Below, in pieces: positions 53,610-64,000 of a stretch of 64,000 bases of DNA. Where the stretch lies: contig NC_066850.1 of assembly GCF_001640805.2 (NCBI RefSeq), forward strand, positions 8,221,927 to 8,285,926, written 5' to 3'. The DNA comes from Lates calcarifer (lineage: Eukaryota; Chordata; Actinopteri; Centropomidae). Both the position numbers and the translations under genes were made by a program. A model generated the notes under the pieces. It had not been told where the DNA came from. It ran no database searches and was given only the letters and a program-made list of their open reading frames with translations. Every line of letters begins with the position of its first letter. Position 1 is the first letter of the stretch.

Positions 53610-56600
53610 GGATGGATCTGTCAGAAGGTTAATGAAGAATAGAAGCTCTGCCAAAGTAGATTTTATAATTGTAGCTGTAATATTCATTGCACCTCATAAT
53701 ACCTTAATTAGCCTTCATTGTACTGGTCTTTGATAAGTAGAATGAGTTCATATTGGGGATAAATTAAACTTCTGTTATTCACCTCTTTTTTTAATCCTGG
53801 GGCTACAAGAAAGCCATAAACAGATAAGCCTTAGACTGTGGATTGTACTAAATGTGATTCTCTTCCACGGAAAGTAATTTGTAAAGGTGTTTGTTTTGAT
53901 GTTAGTGAGTAGTAAACATTAACCAGACTAACAGTCTACAGCCACGGACAGCTCTGTGAAGCTCCACTTAGGGACAGTGTTGCTTTGAGCTCATACTAAC
54001 CACGGCATGCAAACAATGACACAGTGATAATGACAATGACAACATGCTGATGATCAGCAATTATGTTACTGCTTCCCATATTAGCTCAGTGTGGCGGCAT
54101 GCTAGCGTTCGCTAATTAGCACTAAACGCACAACAGACCGATGGGAATACAGACAATCAAAATAAATTCTGACCTGATGATGGAACCAGATTAAAAAGTG
54201 GAAAAACAACCAACATTATTGCACTTTATTCTGAACGAGATGTGAAGGTCTAAAACCAGAGTTAATGGAAATCCGTTCAACAGTTATCAAGATGTTTCAT
54301 TTCAAAACCCCTAAAATGGTGCTGGAGGAAAAATCATTAGCAATTATCTTTTGGGGATCATTACTGTCTGTTCAAAGTTTCATGTTGATCCATCGAATAG
54401 TTGTCAAGATTTTTCAGTCTGGACCACAGCGTTGCACCACCACACAGACCATCATTGCCTTTTCTGCTGCCACAGGCTAAAAGCTTTCACATTTTGCTTG
54501 AGACCTTCCTGAAAACCCCATCTAAGACCTCTGGAATTCCCTGGGTCTTAGTGTTAGCCCTTAACCAGCCAACCTTTCCGAGGATGTCACAAAATCTCCC
54601 ATCTCCCTCGAAAGCAGCATTAAATAATCTGTGAAAGTTTCATCTCAAGGGCTTATTTTAACTGTGTTTTATGCAGAAGCAACGATCCCAAGAGAGAACA
54701 CATGATGACAATTTTTTTCCTTCTTTGTGCTGGATCTTTTGAGCATCAAAGCTGTTTTGTTCTCTAGCTCCTCCAGTAAAGTCTGCAGGGCTGTCAGACC
54801 CCCGACGGCCCTCTGCGGTCTTGACCAGACTGAACGGTCACAGTCAAAGCTCACAGTTTTTCCCCTAGCTCCGCTTTCTTTTTGATGTGCTTATCACCAT
54901 CAAGCCAGCAGCTGCACTTCACCTCTCTCCTCTCTCAAAATGTTACTTTTTGTCAGGATTTTTAAAGAAACTTTCTGGGACAGTCCACTCTGGGTATATC
55001 TTGGCAAATTTTAGCTATCATTTGAGGTTTGTATAGATATTCTAGACACCGGGGGTGAACTTTATGTGACTCACAGTGGAGCTCTTTTTTTGGCCAAGCA
55101 ACTAGCTTTGCTTGTTTTGCACCCGAGACATACAGTAGTTCTCGCTGTTTGCTTGAGTATTTGCGATGCTAATGTTTCTTTGTTTCTTCCTTCCAGGTGT
55201 TGGAGGTGCCCTCTGGGAAGCTTCTGGCCACTCTGCTAGGACATACCAAGACGGTGCTGCACTGCCAGTTCAGCCAGAACTGGCCAAACCCTCATCACAT
55301 CCTCCGAGGACACCACTATTAGGGTGTGCAACTCCTTCCCTTCCTCCATTTGTGCTTTTTGTTTCTCTGTCTTTTGCTTGGTTTTCCTGTTTGTGGTTCT
55401 CCCATTCATCATTCTCTCCCTCGTCCTCACCATCTTTTATCGCCTAGTTCATGGCGTGTTCTTTCACCTCCTCCCCCAACCTGCATCCCATTTTTCTTCT
55501 CTGCTATCGATTATTCTTCTCCTCCATCCCCATTCCTCACCTTGAGTAAAACTGCCTGCTCTGCTAAATTGCTCATCCTCCATCCATCCGTTTTTCGGGT
55601 CTCTGTGGTGTTTTCAACTTCTCTACCTGTTACACTCTACCAGCTTCTTTGTCGGCCTCTTCACCTCTCCATTCTTCATCCCCCTCTTTCGTCTCCTCTC
55701 CTTCCTTTTCCTTCTCTTTGCCTTTGGCTATTCCGCTCTCGATAGCTCTTTATCTCCCTCCCGCTCTTGTGTTGACCACGTGCAACTATCTGTGTTTGTG
55801 TGCGAATGTGTGTGTGCGTATTTCAGGCTGTTACGCTCTGTCAACCCCCACCGTTCATGCTCTGTTGCTCATTTCCCCTTTCCTCCTCCCCTCTCATCTC
55901 CTCCTCCTCCTTCTTCATCTTTTCTTTTCGCCGACAGACCTGTCCACTGCAGCACTTCCTCCCCTCTCCGACAGCGCAGCGCCTCGTTCCGTATTCATAC
56001 TGCAGCTGCCTACACCATCACTTTTCTCGGACCGTCCGCCGGCTTATTCAGAATTCAAATTTGTGCTATTTGCGAGGAAATTGAAGTGTGTATTTAGATG
56101 TTAATGCAGATGCAGAGTGAATGTGAAGAGATCTAATCACACTTATGTTAGCTGGTGATGGATTCTAACCTTTGGACTCATGACAGATTCTATTCAGAAG
56201 AAGAAAAGGTGCAGCATTGCACACAAGGGCTAAGATGATAAGATAAGATGAGCTGGATGACTCTGTCTGTCCTGCCCTCTTTGAGCTCAGTTGAACTCTT
56301 GTCTCTGCTCATTTACCTGCCTGCACACTGGCATTAAACAAGTGCTCTGTAGGCGGATGTGCAGGTCCAGAGTTTTAACTCCACAGATGCATTAGCATAA
56401 ACTCAGTGCACCTCAGAAACCAAAAATTCCATAAATCTGGATATTGTAACTGGGATGAAGTGAAAAGCATCAGTGGCTAAAAGATTCCTTGTCTCTGTGT
56501 TGTAGGTGTGGAGCTGGCAGTCTGGGGAGGGTAGAGTACTGAAGGGTCACAAGGAACAGGTCAGGTGCTTCTCTCTGCTCTCCCACTCACCAGCAAGACT

Positions 56601-56872
56601 GCTGTCCTGGTCCTTCGATGGTACTGTCAAGGTGAGGCTCAGACATATACCCGCTCAAAACACAGTTGAGAGCAGCGTAAAATCAAATGTTAAATCACCC
56701 CTCTCTTCATTCCCTCACTCACTGTAAGGTGTGGGACGTAGAAAGTGGAGAGAAGCTACAGGACATCGAGGCACATCGGGGAGCCATCCTTTCCTGTCAT
56801 GTCTCACCAGACGGATGCTTCTTCGCCACCACCTCTGCTGACAAGACTGCTAAGGTTCAACACTCACACACG

Positions 56873-56903
<31 letters not shown>

Positions 56904-57791
56904 GCCTAGTCTTACTCATGGGATGAGACATATCTGTTTGTGCTGCCAGTAACAACTTGACCTATTACACATCAGCGTCTTCCCTCTAACCTCCTTCCAA
57001 ACTTATTACTTACACTGTCTACACATGGATGTGTTGTTGCAGGTGATATCTGAGGCTGTAAGTTTCTCTAGTAGGGAGACGAGGGACCTTAGAGATAAGC
57101 GTGCAGCAGCTGGCCCCAGGCCTGGAGAGTTAGCTGCGGGTCAGTCTGTCTTCCTACACCCACATTCAGTGATCATTTAGTCTGACTAAATGGCAGCCAG
57201 TGGACCTGCTGAACCACCAGCCTGGCAGGCAGGCTGACTCGCAATGGACCAACCTCCCTGTATGGATGTAGTTTTTGCCAGTCTGCCGTTTACCAAACAC
57301 TGCTGTGCTTGACTTTGGCCTGACTTTGACTGACTCAGTAGGCTGGAGATGCGGTTTTCCACAAGCAGCTCTTAAATCATTGCTTTTCTTACTCATCGTC
57401 CACAGAAATGTGAACTGCGCTGCACAGTACAAGCTGAACTGTACTGAGACTGTACGCTCTTTGACACTGGCATTTTTCAGTGACATTTATTTCCTTGGAT
57501 CATAAAAGGTTGTGGATTCAGTGTTGGATTTATACCTCTCAATCCAATATTCAACTATGGATGACAACTGGCGTTTCTGAGCATCCGGCATAAGAAACAA
57601 TGCGAGGCCGCTCTCTCGGGCATTTGTTAAAGCAGTTGATCTAGAGCCACTACCACTGAGTTTCACACGGGAATTTGGATTTGGTCAACACTTACTGTAG
57701 AGAACAGCCACTGGGTTGCCAGCCAACCTGCTTCTGTCAGTGGATGGTAGTGAGAGAGAGTGTGTTTTATGGATTGCAACAATGATAATTG

Positions 57792-57858
<67 letters not shown>

Positions 57859-60715
57859 TTGTGAGGCTGGTTAGCAGCCAGTCACATAGTCCTTGCTCTC
57901 CAGACCGAGTAGGGGCTTTGGTAGCTTGAAACACACACAAACACCAGAGTCCCCAGTCTCCATCTATCTAGAGGTCAAACCAGAAGGCTCAGCCATGAGT
58001 GTCTTTGTTAAGCACCACAAAAAGAGGTTCTGTGTTCTGTTCTGCTTGTTCCTTTTCCTCCATCTCTCTCTCTCCCTCTCTTTGTCCCCCTTTTTTTTTC
58101 TCTTTTTCTTTCTTTTTCTCCTGACCTTCAGATGAATGGGACTTTGTGTGCAGACATAGTTTGCGGGCTGCCAAATGAAGTGTCTAATTATGAGCTGTGT
58201 TATTTTCTGTGCAGCACAGGATGCAACCGGGGTGAGGAAGAAACACAGAGAGAAATTTAGTTTGGGAGCAGAAGGGAAGGCAGGAATATAAAGAGAACAA
58301 TTGATGAGAGACAGAGATGGAAGGAAAGTGGAAAAGGGAGATCCAGGAAAAAAAGTGAGGAAAAGACAACAGCAGAAAGCGAGAAAACACTCATTAACAC
58401 TTGCATCATTCTTATGCAGTGTTGTAACAACATTAACTCTGCATTTGGCACAATTATCAGTCCTCATAAACACCTGTGCACAGGTGACAACTAAATAAAC
58501 TAACTATTCATTATTATTATTATTATTACCTATTTTATATTTATATTCCATCCATAATATATCACGCTCTATCCAAAGGGAGTGCATCCTGATTACCTGC
58601 CTTGTGTTACACAAACAAGTAGCTTAGTCTTCATCTGAATAGGTTGCTCTTAATAAGCACTGCAGCTCTAATGTAGAGTAAAAATTAAGTAAATGTATCC
58701 AGTGCATGCATGTTCTTTTTAAAAAGTCATACACAACTCCTGCTTTTTAGTTCTCTTGATGTGTTACTTTCTGCTCCTAGTTGTGGCACTGTGAGTCCTG
58801 GCAGTGTGTCCACACACTGAGCGGCCACCAAGACTGTGTCCGAAGCTGCCGATTCTCCTGGGACAGCCGACGCCTCGCAACCGGAGATGACAACGGAGAG
58901 ATCCGGGTGAGTATTCAAAGCAATTTAGCCATGTACTTTACCCTTTTTTTTAAAAAAAAATTTTACTGTTGGTTGTTGATGTAGGAATTTAGGCTGATTA
59001 GGCTTGTTTTGCCGTTGGAAATTACCCTCAGCAAAGTGCCTAATACAAAAAGGTTAAATAGAAGGGTGGGAAATAAAGTAAGGAAAATGAGGTAGCAAAG
59101 AGAAGAGTGGAGGGACTGATGGAGGTAATTTGGAAGAAAGATAGAGGCTACAGATAAGATAGCATTATGTCACTAGTATATGAAGTAGTGACAGTGACTT
59201 AAGCCATCTTATTTGCTGTGCAATGCACAAAAATGCAATTACAGCAGACAACATTTATTCCAGAGATCACCCCATAATTACATCTCATCACTCATTTAGA
59301 TTAAGTGCTCACTAATACATCATGATTGCTGCAGTGTTCAGGGGAGGGATGAGATGAAAGGAAGGTGGCAGGGCTCCTTCTCAGGAGGGGGGTACCGGAG
59401 CTGGAGGAGGTGCAGGTTGTATGAAAAGTTGGGATGAAGGGAGCAGGAAGGGGAGGAGATGTCTGACAGTAGGAGGCGAAGGAGAGGACTCAGGCTGCCA
59501 AATTGGATCCCCAAGGCTTTGGAATCGGCACCATTCGTCTGCAAACACGCATGCACGCACACACACGCATGCACTAAGTAAACAAAAAGTTAAAACTGTG
59601 TGAGAGCTAGAGAGGAAGATGAGGAAAAGTCATTCAGCACCATTCAGCCTGCAGCGACATGTGGTGGCGCAGCATCAGTCGACAAAAGGTTAATGCCCTC
59701 TGGTGGCCTCTGAGCTGAACCTGCTCCATTATCCAGAAATGGCCGAATCCATCAGATCCAATTACATAAACCACGCTGAAATCTCACCCCTGTTTCCATG
59801 GAAACAAATCTGAGTCATTCAGTACAAAAGCATGCCAAGTGTTAAATATAGCTGTATGTCTGATGTGTCATTGTCAAAGGAGCATGGCATGTGAACAGTT
59901 GCATAACAGCTGCAGAAGTCATGATGCGCTGTACCAGTGATGCTATCATTTCATGATGTGTGGTGCATTATGGGTGATTTCTCATTTGAGATTCACACTC
60001 ACATCTGCACACGTTTTTTATTTTTCCATTTTGTTGAGCTTGAATGTTCACTCTTGACCTCAGAAATATAAGTGATGAAAAAATATTATCACAAGGTCAC
60101 TTACTTGGTGTCTTTTGGGAGCTTTCAGCCACATTTCATGAATTTCATAAAACAATGGAATTTGCTCAGTTGCCATGGAGACAATTCAGTTATCATCACA
60201 TGACCTAAGTATGACATTTGCAAGAGACCATCCTTGAGCAGAGACACAGGTCACAGTGTATGGCCACCTGATATCACATGACCAGAATTTCATACTTGAG
60301 GCACGTGATAACAACCAAACCATCTCTCTGGCAACTGAACAAACTCCATAAGCTGTGACAGGCCACAAGATGTGACTGAAAGCTCTGGAAAAACTGCTAA
60401 CTAAATCAACTTTGTGACAGGAATTTATATATTTAATTTACCAAAAAACTTTGTCTGTTGACAGCACAGGCAGCCAAATCTGTAAATGCCAACACAGCTG
60501 GCATCTTTGTTGTTTATCATTGGCATTTACTTTATCGTTGGTTTATAATGTTTGCCTGTCCATCACAGCTCTGGAGTGTCAAGGAAGGTGCTCTACTGAA
60601 GATTTGTTCGCGGGACGGTAAAGATGGCATGGACTCACTCCACGGAGGCTGGGTGACTGACCTGCACTTCTCCTCAGACAACTCTCTTCTGGTCTCAACT
60701 GGCGGTTATATCAAG
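40637..60715 (+). CDS. apaf1: apoptotic protease-activating factor 1, 3' end missing
   Basis: Coding exons: 40637-40780, 41403-41592, 41804-42001, 42229-42418, 42837-42949, 43067-43198, 43483-43721, 43949-44116, 44299-44430, 44851-44964, 45844-46028, 46460-46586, 47001-47126, 47236-47376, 47538-47663, 47865-48011, 48688-48816, 49007-49132, 49928-50049, 50234-50359, 55197-55323, 56506-56631, 56729-56854, 58781-58906, 60569-60715; plus an extra exon at 52742-52861. They give about 1209 residues; the last 45-50 residues of the human protein have no match in the window. N-terminal CARD (binds caspase-9), then the NB-ARC ATPase with P-loop GMAGSGKS, Walker B SLLILDD and LLTTRNRS, then winged-helix and helical parts, then WD40 repeats from about residue 600 (cytochrome c sensor). 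With cytochrome c and dATP the family forms the heptameric apoptosome in the cytosol. Three single-base frame anomalies (exons at 44299, 49928 and 55197) are described under findings. Confidence 0.95.
45049..45086 (+). repeat. GAAA-type microsatellite
   Basis: Short run of imperfect (GAAA)n units in an apaf1 intron. Confidence 0.8.
48688..48816 (+). CDS. apaf1: apaf1 exon matching the human Apaf-1L/XL optional WD40 exon
   Basis: The 129-base exon encodes 43 residues starting VFDVETSDMLLEI and ending SNYAVE. It corresponds in place and length to the 43-residue WD40 repeat that is present in the long human isoforms and absent from the short one. It is in phase 0 at both ends, so skipping would keep the frame. 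Whether fish skip it cannot be told from the sequence. Confidence 0.8.
50234..50359 (+). CDS. apaf1: apaf1 WD40 exon, ancestral-type copy
   Basis: Encodes 42 residues from VRDGMTGSVLFQ to GQENGTVQ. It matches the human segment around GDENGAIEILEL and joins in frame to VLEVPSGKLL of the 55197 exon. Phase 0 at both ends. A homologous second copy lies 2.4 kb downstream. Confidence 0.85.
50379..50408. repeat. (AT)n microsatellite
   Basis: About 15 AT units shortly after the donor of the 50234-50359 exon. Confidence 0.95.
50551..50672 (+). repeat. dispersed fish repeat in apaf1 intron
   Basis: Text such as 'acatttcgggaaatattctt', 'tttcttgctgagat' and 'gagccggtttgcttagctta' marks a repeat that I know as very common in spiny-rayed fish. 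The copy at 36380-36520 is in reverse. A short related piece is at about 62070-62100. Confidence 0.65.
51140..51345 (+). repeat. pyrimidine-rich low-complexity tract
   Basis: About 200 bases dominated by C and T on the plus strand. Open frames on it are composition artefacts. Confidence 0.6.
52742..52861 (+). CDS. apaf1: apaf1 duplicated WD40 exon (candidate alternative exon)
   Basis: Between an acceptor (ttctgtgccag) and a donor (GTCCAG then gtatgg) lies an open 120-base block, phase 0 at both ends, encoding 40 residues from AADRLTASQVLR to LSTGSVQ. Its last 26 residues align without gaps to the last 26 of the 50234-50359 exon: both start with RIR after two residues, both end in G-x-V-Q, and 9 of 26 positions are identical. 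The DNA shares CAGGATCCGA at the same place. It is therefore best read as a diverged tandem copy of that exon. It could replace the first copy, be added to it, or be unused; expression is not shown by the sequence. Confidence 0.6.
53577..53602 (+). repeat. poly(T) tract
   Basis: About 25 T bases in an apaf1 intron; possibly the tail of a reverse-oriented retroposed copy, but nothing recognisable flanks it. Confidence 0.7.
53930..54440 (+). repeat. long dispersed fish repeat in apaf1 intron
   Basis: The stretch runs from 'acggacagctctgtgaagct' through 'aatgacaacatgctgatgat' and 'gctaattagcactaaac' to 'cgaatagttgtcaagatttt' and 'cagtctggacca'. I recognise this order of phrases from a repeat found widely in spiny-rayed fish genomes. 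The copy is diverged and has no coding capacity. Confidence 0.7.
55324..55960 (+). repeat. long pyrimidine-rich tract
   Basis: More than 600 bases directly after the 55197-55323 exon are strongly C/T-rich on the plus strand, with runs such as ctcctcctcctcctt. Several overlapping open frames here are caused by the composition. Confidence 0.7.
56864..56903. repeat. (CA/CG)n alternating tract
   Basis: CACACGCACGCGCGCACACA-type alternation starts about ten bases after the donor of the 56729-56854 exon. Alternating purine-pyrimidine DNA with CG steps favours the Z form. Confidence 0.9.
57794..57857. repeat. (TG)n microsatellite
   Basis: About 32 uninterrupted TG units. Confidence 0.97.
60157..60350. 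repeat. imperfect inverted repeat, MITE-like
   Basis: The left arm (about 60157-60213, with tttgctcagttgccatggag and tcacatgacctaagtatga) is nearly reverse-complementary to the right arm (about 60285-60350, with catacttgaggcacgtgata and ctggcaactgaacaaac). The arms are close to 60 bases with about 70-80 bases between them. No coding frame. It is probably a small non-autonomous DNA element; terminal duplications were not identified. Confidence 0.65.
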
Positions 60716-61275
60716 GTATGATAACTCATGTGAATCATATGGTTAACCAGTGCCACAGTGTGTTGTTTATGAGGAATGGCAGGGAAGTAGAAGACACTGT
60801 GTGGTGGGCAGAAATTAGATATTGTTCCAAAATAAGTGAGTAAGTTTTTGTTTATATTTTATGGGAGACATGGGAGATGATGTTTTGGTTTTTATGGTAT
60901 ACATTTGGAGCCCTTGGCCATAAGGATGCTCCATAAACAAGATACACTTTGTATCAGATTTTCATATTAAATGACAAAAATGCCACACACATATTAAATA
61001 ATGAAGATCAAGTAGTGATTTATTTACTCCCAAAGGGGCAGTATGCACACTGGTTTTGCAGCATAATTCCTGCCACGCCTTTTGCTGTTTTAAACAATAT
61101 ATACATGTGTATGTGAGAGAGAGAATTGTTGACTGAGAGATGTTTGATGTGTCACAGTTGAAACAATACAAAGATGCCCCCAACATGCCCTAGTGTTGCA
61201 GTGGCTCAGGTTTACATAAAAACACTCAATACCTCGGAGAATGATATCAGTGCCTCCTTGTGACGTGACCGGAAT

Positions 61276-61320
<45 letters not shown>

Positions 61321-64000
61321 GGAACCTTTTATTGCCTTTACTTTTACAGGAGATGGGGTCACAGAGCGGGCAGTCTCAGCTGGGCTCTGATTGGCTATTT
61401 GCTGGCGAATGATGTAATCCTCAAGAGAGAGCAGTTCTGATCGATGAAGCTTTATATCTCAGATTACTCCTGATACTGTGTGTGGGGTTGTGTTGTGTGT
61501 GTGTGAATATGCGCGTGTGTGCCTGTGTTTATACCTGCCTGTGTGGGTCGACAGAGATGCTACTGTTGAAGGCAGTGGATGCTGTTGTTCTGGCTTTTTA
61601 TAGACAGATGGATAAAAACACATCATAATGTCTTCTACAGCAGATTTCTGTTGACAATATCATAAAGCCTGGAAATGAGCTCAAACATAAAGAGAGCCCC
61701 AAATGTGCTGCTTTTACTTAACACTATTTCTTTTTATATATTTTATAGCAGTATCTGAAGATTGTCAGAAAACTCTCAGTTGACAGACCCATACTTTACA
61801 TAGCACATGCAGTTTAGTTCTCAGAAAGCTATGAAAAAGAAAGATGAGGTGCTAGAAAGAACACCAGTAGCATGACGAAGATGAGAATATGGAGTTGTGG
61901 TTTGAATTCACTGCTTTTCTAATAGAAAGGGGGATAAGGTTGTACTTGAATCAATGTGAAGCAAGCAAGTCAGTTACTGACGATGTAGATAATAGGAGCC
62001 ACTTCTGGCTATATTCCAGATTCTGGATTATTTGTTAACAGAGATAAAGATTCCCTGAAGCTTAGAGGAAAAGTGCAACATTTTGGGAAATGAAGTGAAC
62101 GTGTTAATGAGCAGTTCTCTGCCATTTTCCACTGTGATGTTTTCAGCTATATAGATATATAGACGGTTAATGGATAGAAATTAATTTTGTTGGATCTTTT
62201 TGGGCACTGTTTCTTTGCAATTTGTGTTTCTTACTGTGTCTGTTAATAGGCTTTGAAGTCCACTAATATACCCATGTATTTGTTTTTTAGTGAGCTTTAT
62301 ATACAGGCCTGCTCTGGTTGAAACACTAGCGCTCATCAGCTTTGTTTTCCCTTACATCACCATGACAGTCGTAATTATTTTGGGAATCAGCTTGCAGATC
62401 ACTCCATTACTCCACTTCACAGACTATTTTTTTCCCTCGCTCTCTTCCTCAGCAAAGCATGTTGACTTGATGGATCAGCATGTGGATGTGGGGAACAGTG
62501 ATGGATTATTATGCCTGTCTTAAAAGATGAACCCCCCTGAGTCGGGAGGTTTGATTGATTAATCGTACTGTGTGTCAGCCTGGACAGCTATGAGAGGCCA
62601 TCCTGTCTGTCATAGTTATTACCATGACAGAGTGTGTACCACCTATGACAGATACTATAACCTGCAGGGTGAGGAAGCATGATAATAATGTATCTGTTTT
62701 AATGATTATTGCCAGGGTGTGTCTTCATGCTTGCCTGTTTTACAACTAGCAAATGTCTGAAAAATAAAACTTCTCATACCGTAGCCTTCCCATGCTTCTG
62801 AGCTGTAGATATGACAATGAAAATGAAGTCACACTACCATATAAATATGAAGCAAGAATGCCAGTGTGGTCAAATAATTTATTTACTGACATCTAAAAAA
62901 AAATCCTGGAATGTAATTATAGTCAGTCTAGGAAAAAGGATTGGCAGTCATCTAAAGCATCCTCATAAGGGTATTTGGTTTGTATTTATCCTCAGCTGGT
63001 GTAAGGGAAAGATTTCATTATGGAGGATCAGTGGGATTGTGTAAAATGTGCCTTTGAATCATAGATGTAGACTGACTGATATTGAAGTTTGGGTTGAAAA
63101 CCACAAAACAATGACTTTGCTGAGTGAAACTAACTTTTTTGGTTTTGGAATGTAGAAACTAGAGGTTTCATTCGTTTTTTAACCACAAAAATTAATCATA
63201 AAATCGAAGGTCATGTTGAAAAATGCTAATTGATATCTTTAGAAAAGAGCAGCTAGAGAACCAGATATTATCCCCCTGGATTTGGTGGAGACCAAAACCA
63301 AGCTAAAAGGCGACTGAAGTGAGTGGACTTACATTGGTCAGTCAATCCATGTTAGGGGTTATTTGGAAATGCTGGACAAGATAAGATTAATATGGATTAC
63401 GTGTTAACATAAAGGCAACCCCTTTAAGCATTGTTTGTGTAATTACTACGATGATGATTTCATTGATCATAATGTAGATCCATTGAAATTCTCTCCTGTT
63501 TCAGAAATAGACACTGTTCAGAAGAGGTAGCACAGTTTCATAACGGATCCTTACACAAATAAAACAACTCAAGTAGAGTATGCCCTGATTATCATTGTTG
63601 TGACAGTGCTCCTGGAAGAGAATTGCTGGGGAAATAAATAAAAATAAGCAGAGCGGAGCAGAGAAGGCATGTTTTTCTTATCATGATGTGATTCATTGGA
63701 GAGTTTTCAGCTATCAGATCCTCTCTGAGTGCAGCTTTGAACATCAGAAACCCCTGCACACAATGACTCGGTGTGTTGCTGTTGCTGCTTAACGAGATGA
63801 TGTTGTTATTGGTCGGATAAGAGCAGGAGAAGTGACAGCGGGTGATGTCTCCCATGGTTCTCACTGAGTCGATCAGTTGATATGATGCAACGTGAGGCTT
63901 GTAGCATGAGGAGTCCTTATTGTTTGCCTCTTTCTATTTGTCTGCTTGGCTCCCCGTGCAGAATGATGTTTTCTTATTTGTCCCAGTGGTTTTTTTTTTA
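60716..64000 (+). other. apaf1: last visible apaf1 intron, no exon found
   Basis: The exon after GGYIK should begin with Trp-Trp as in vertebrate Apaf-1. No acceptor followed by such a codon pair was found up to the window end, so the remaining exon or exons probably lie beyond 64000. A TG microsatellite lies at 61279-61317. Confidence 0.6.
61279..61317. repeat. (GT)n microsatellite
   Basis: About 19 uninterrupted GT units in the last visible apaf1 intron. Confidence 0.95.

Noticed and set aside
55326..56104. Several overlapping open frames on the plus strand rich in Ser, Pro and Leu
   Set aside because: They come from the C/T-rich composition, which lacks stop codons; three frames are open over the same DNA.
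57043..57150. Possible extra apaf1 exon after a good acceptor (ttgttgcag) with an open frame to 57178
   Set aside because: The neighbouring exons (ending 56854 and starting 58781) join in phase and match the human protein without it; the encoded residues do not resemble a WD40 repeat and the donor is weak.
57964..58473. Open frame of 169 codons on the minus strand within apaf1 intron
   Set aside because: It runs across a purine/pyrimidine-rich tract with biased composition and resembles no protein family.
63960..64000. Possible last apaf1 exon starting with a Trp codon after cccag at the window end
   Set aside because: Only TGG followed by a T-run is seen; the expected second Trp and following residues are absent.

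Overview
This is an animal nuclear segment, almost certainly from a ray-finned (teleost) fish and probably a spiny-rayed one. The genes are vertebrate, split by short GT-AG introns with many CA/TG microsatellites. The introns carry decayed repeat families that I recognise from spiny-rayed fish genomes; that recognition is from memory, without a database. Nothing bacterial, viral or CRISPR-like is seen.

Layout: (1) 1-6.9 kb, plus strand: two tandem genes for proteins built from WWE domains and short basic linkers. The first is cut by the window edge. The second is complete, has four WWE domains, a start codon apparently split by an intron, and an interferon-response-element-like motif just upstream. 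(2) 9.2-18.6 kb, minus: scyl2, a pseudokinase of clathrin-coated vesicles, complete. (3) 18.95-23.8 kb, minus: a DEP-domain gene, best called depdc4. (4) 24-28.9 kb, plus: an intronless fut9-like alpha-1,3-fucosyltransferase preceded by a diverged tandem duplication of non-coding DNA. (5) 30.2-38.6 kb, plus: tcp11l2, complete. (6) 39.4 kb to the window end, plus: apaf1, the apoptosome scaffold; 25 regular coding exons plus one extra exon are seen, and the last coding exon or exons lie outside.

The linkage scyl2-depdc4, tcp11l2 and apaf1 matches genes that all lie on human 12q23, which supports these names. The WWE pair and the fucosyltransferase are not part of that human group. The genes do not form an operon or a single pathway. 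Two have links to cell defence: apaf1 (cell death) and the WWE pair (possible ADP-ribose readers, perhaps interferon-induced).

The most interesting points are the four-WWE gene with the ISRE-like promoter; a second, diverged copy of one WD40 exon in apaf1, in the same phase, that could be a mutually exclusive or optional exon; and single-base reading-frame breaks at three places in apaf1 and one in the WWE gene, while scyl2, depdc4, tcp11l2 and the fucosyltransferase read cleanly. Exon borders were assigned by eye from homology, splice consensus and phase arithmetic; no alignment or RNA evidence was available.
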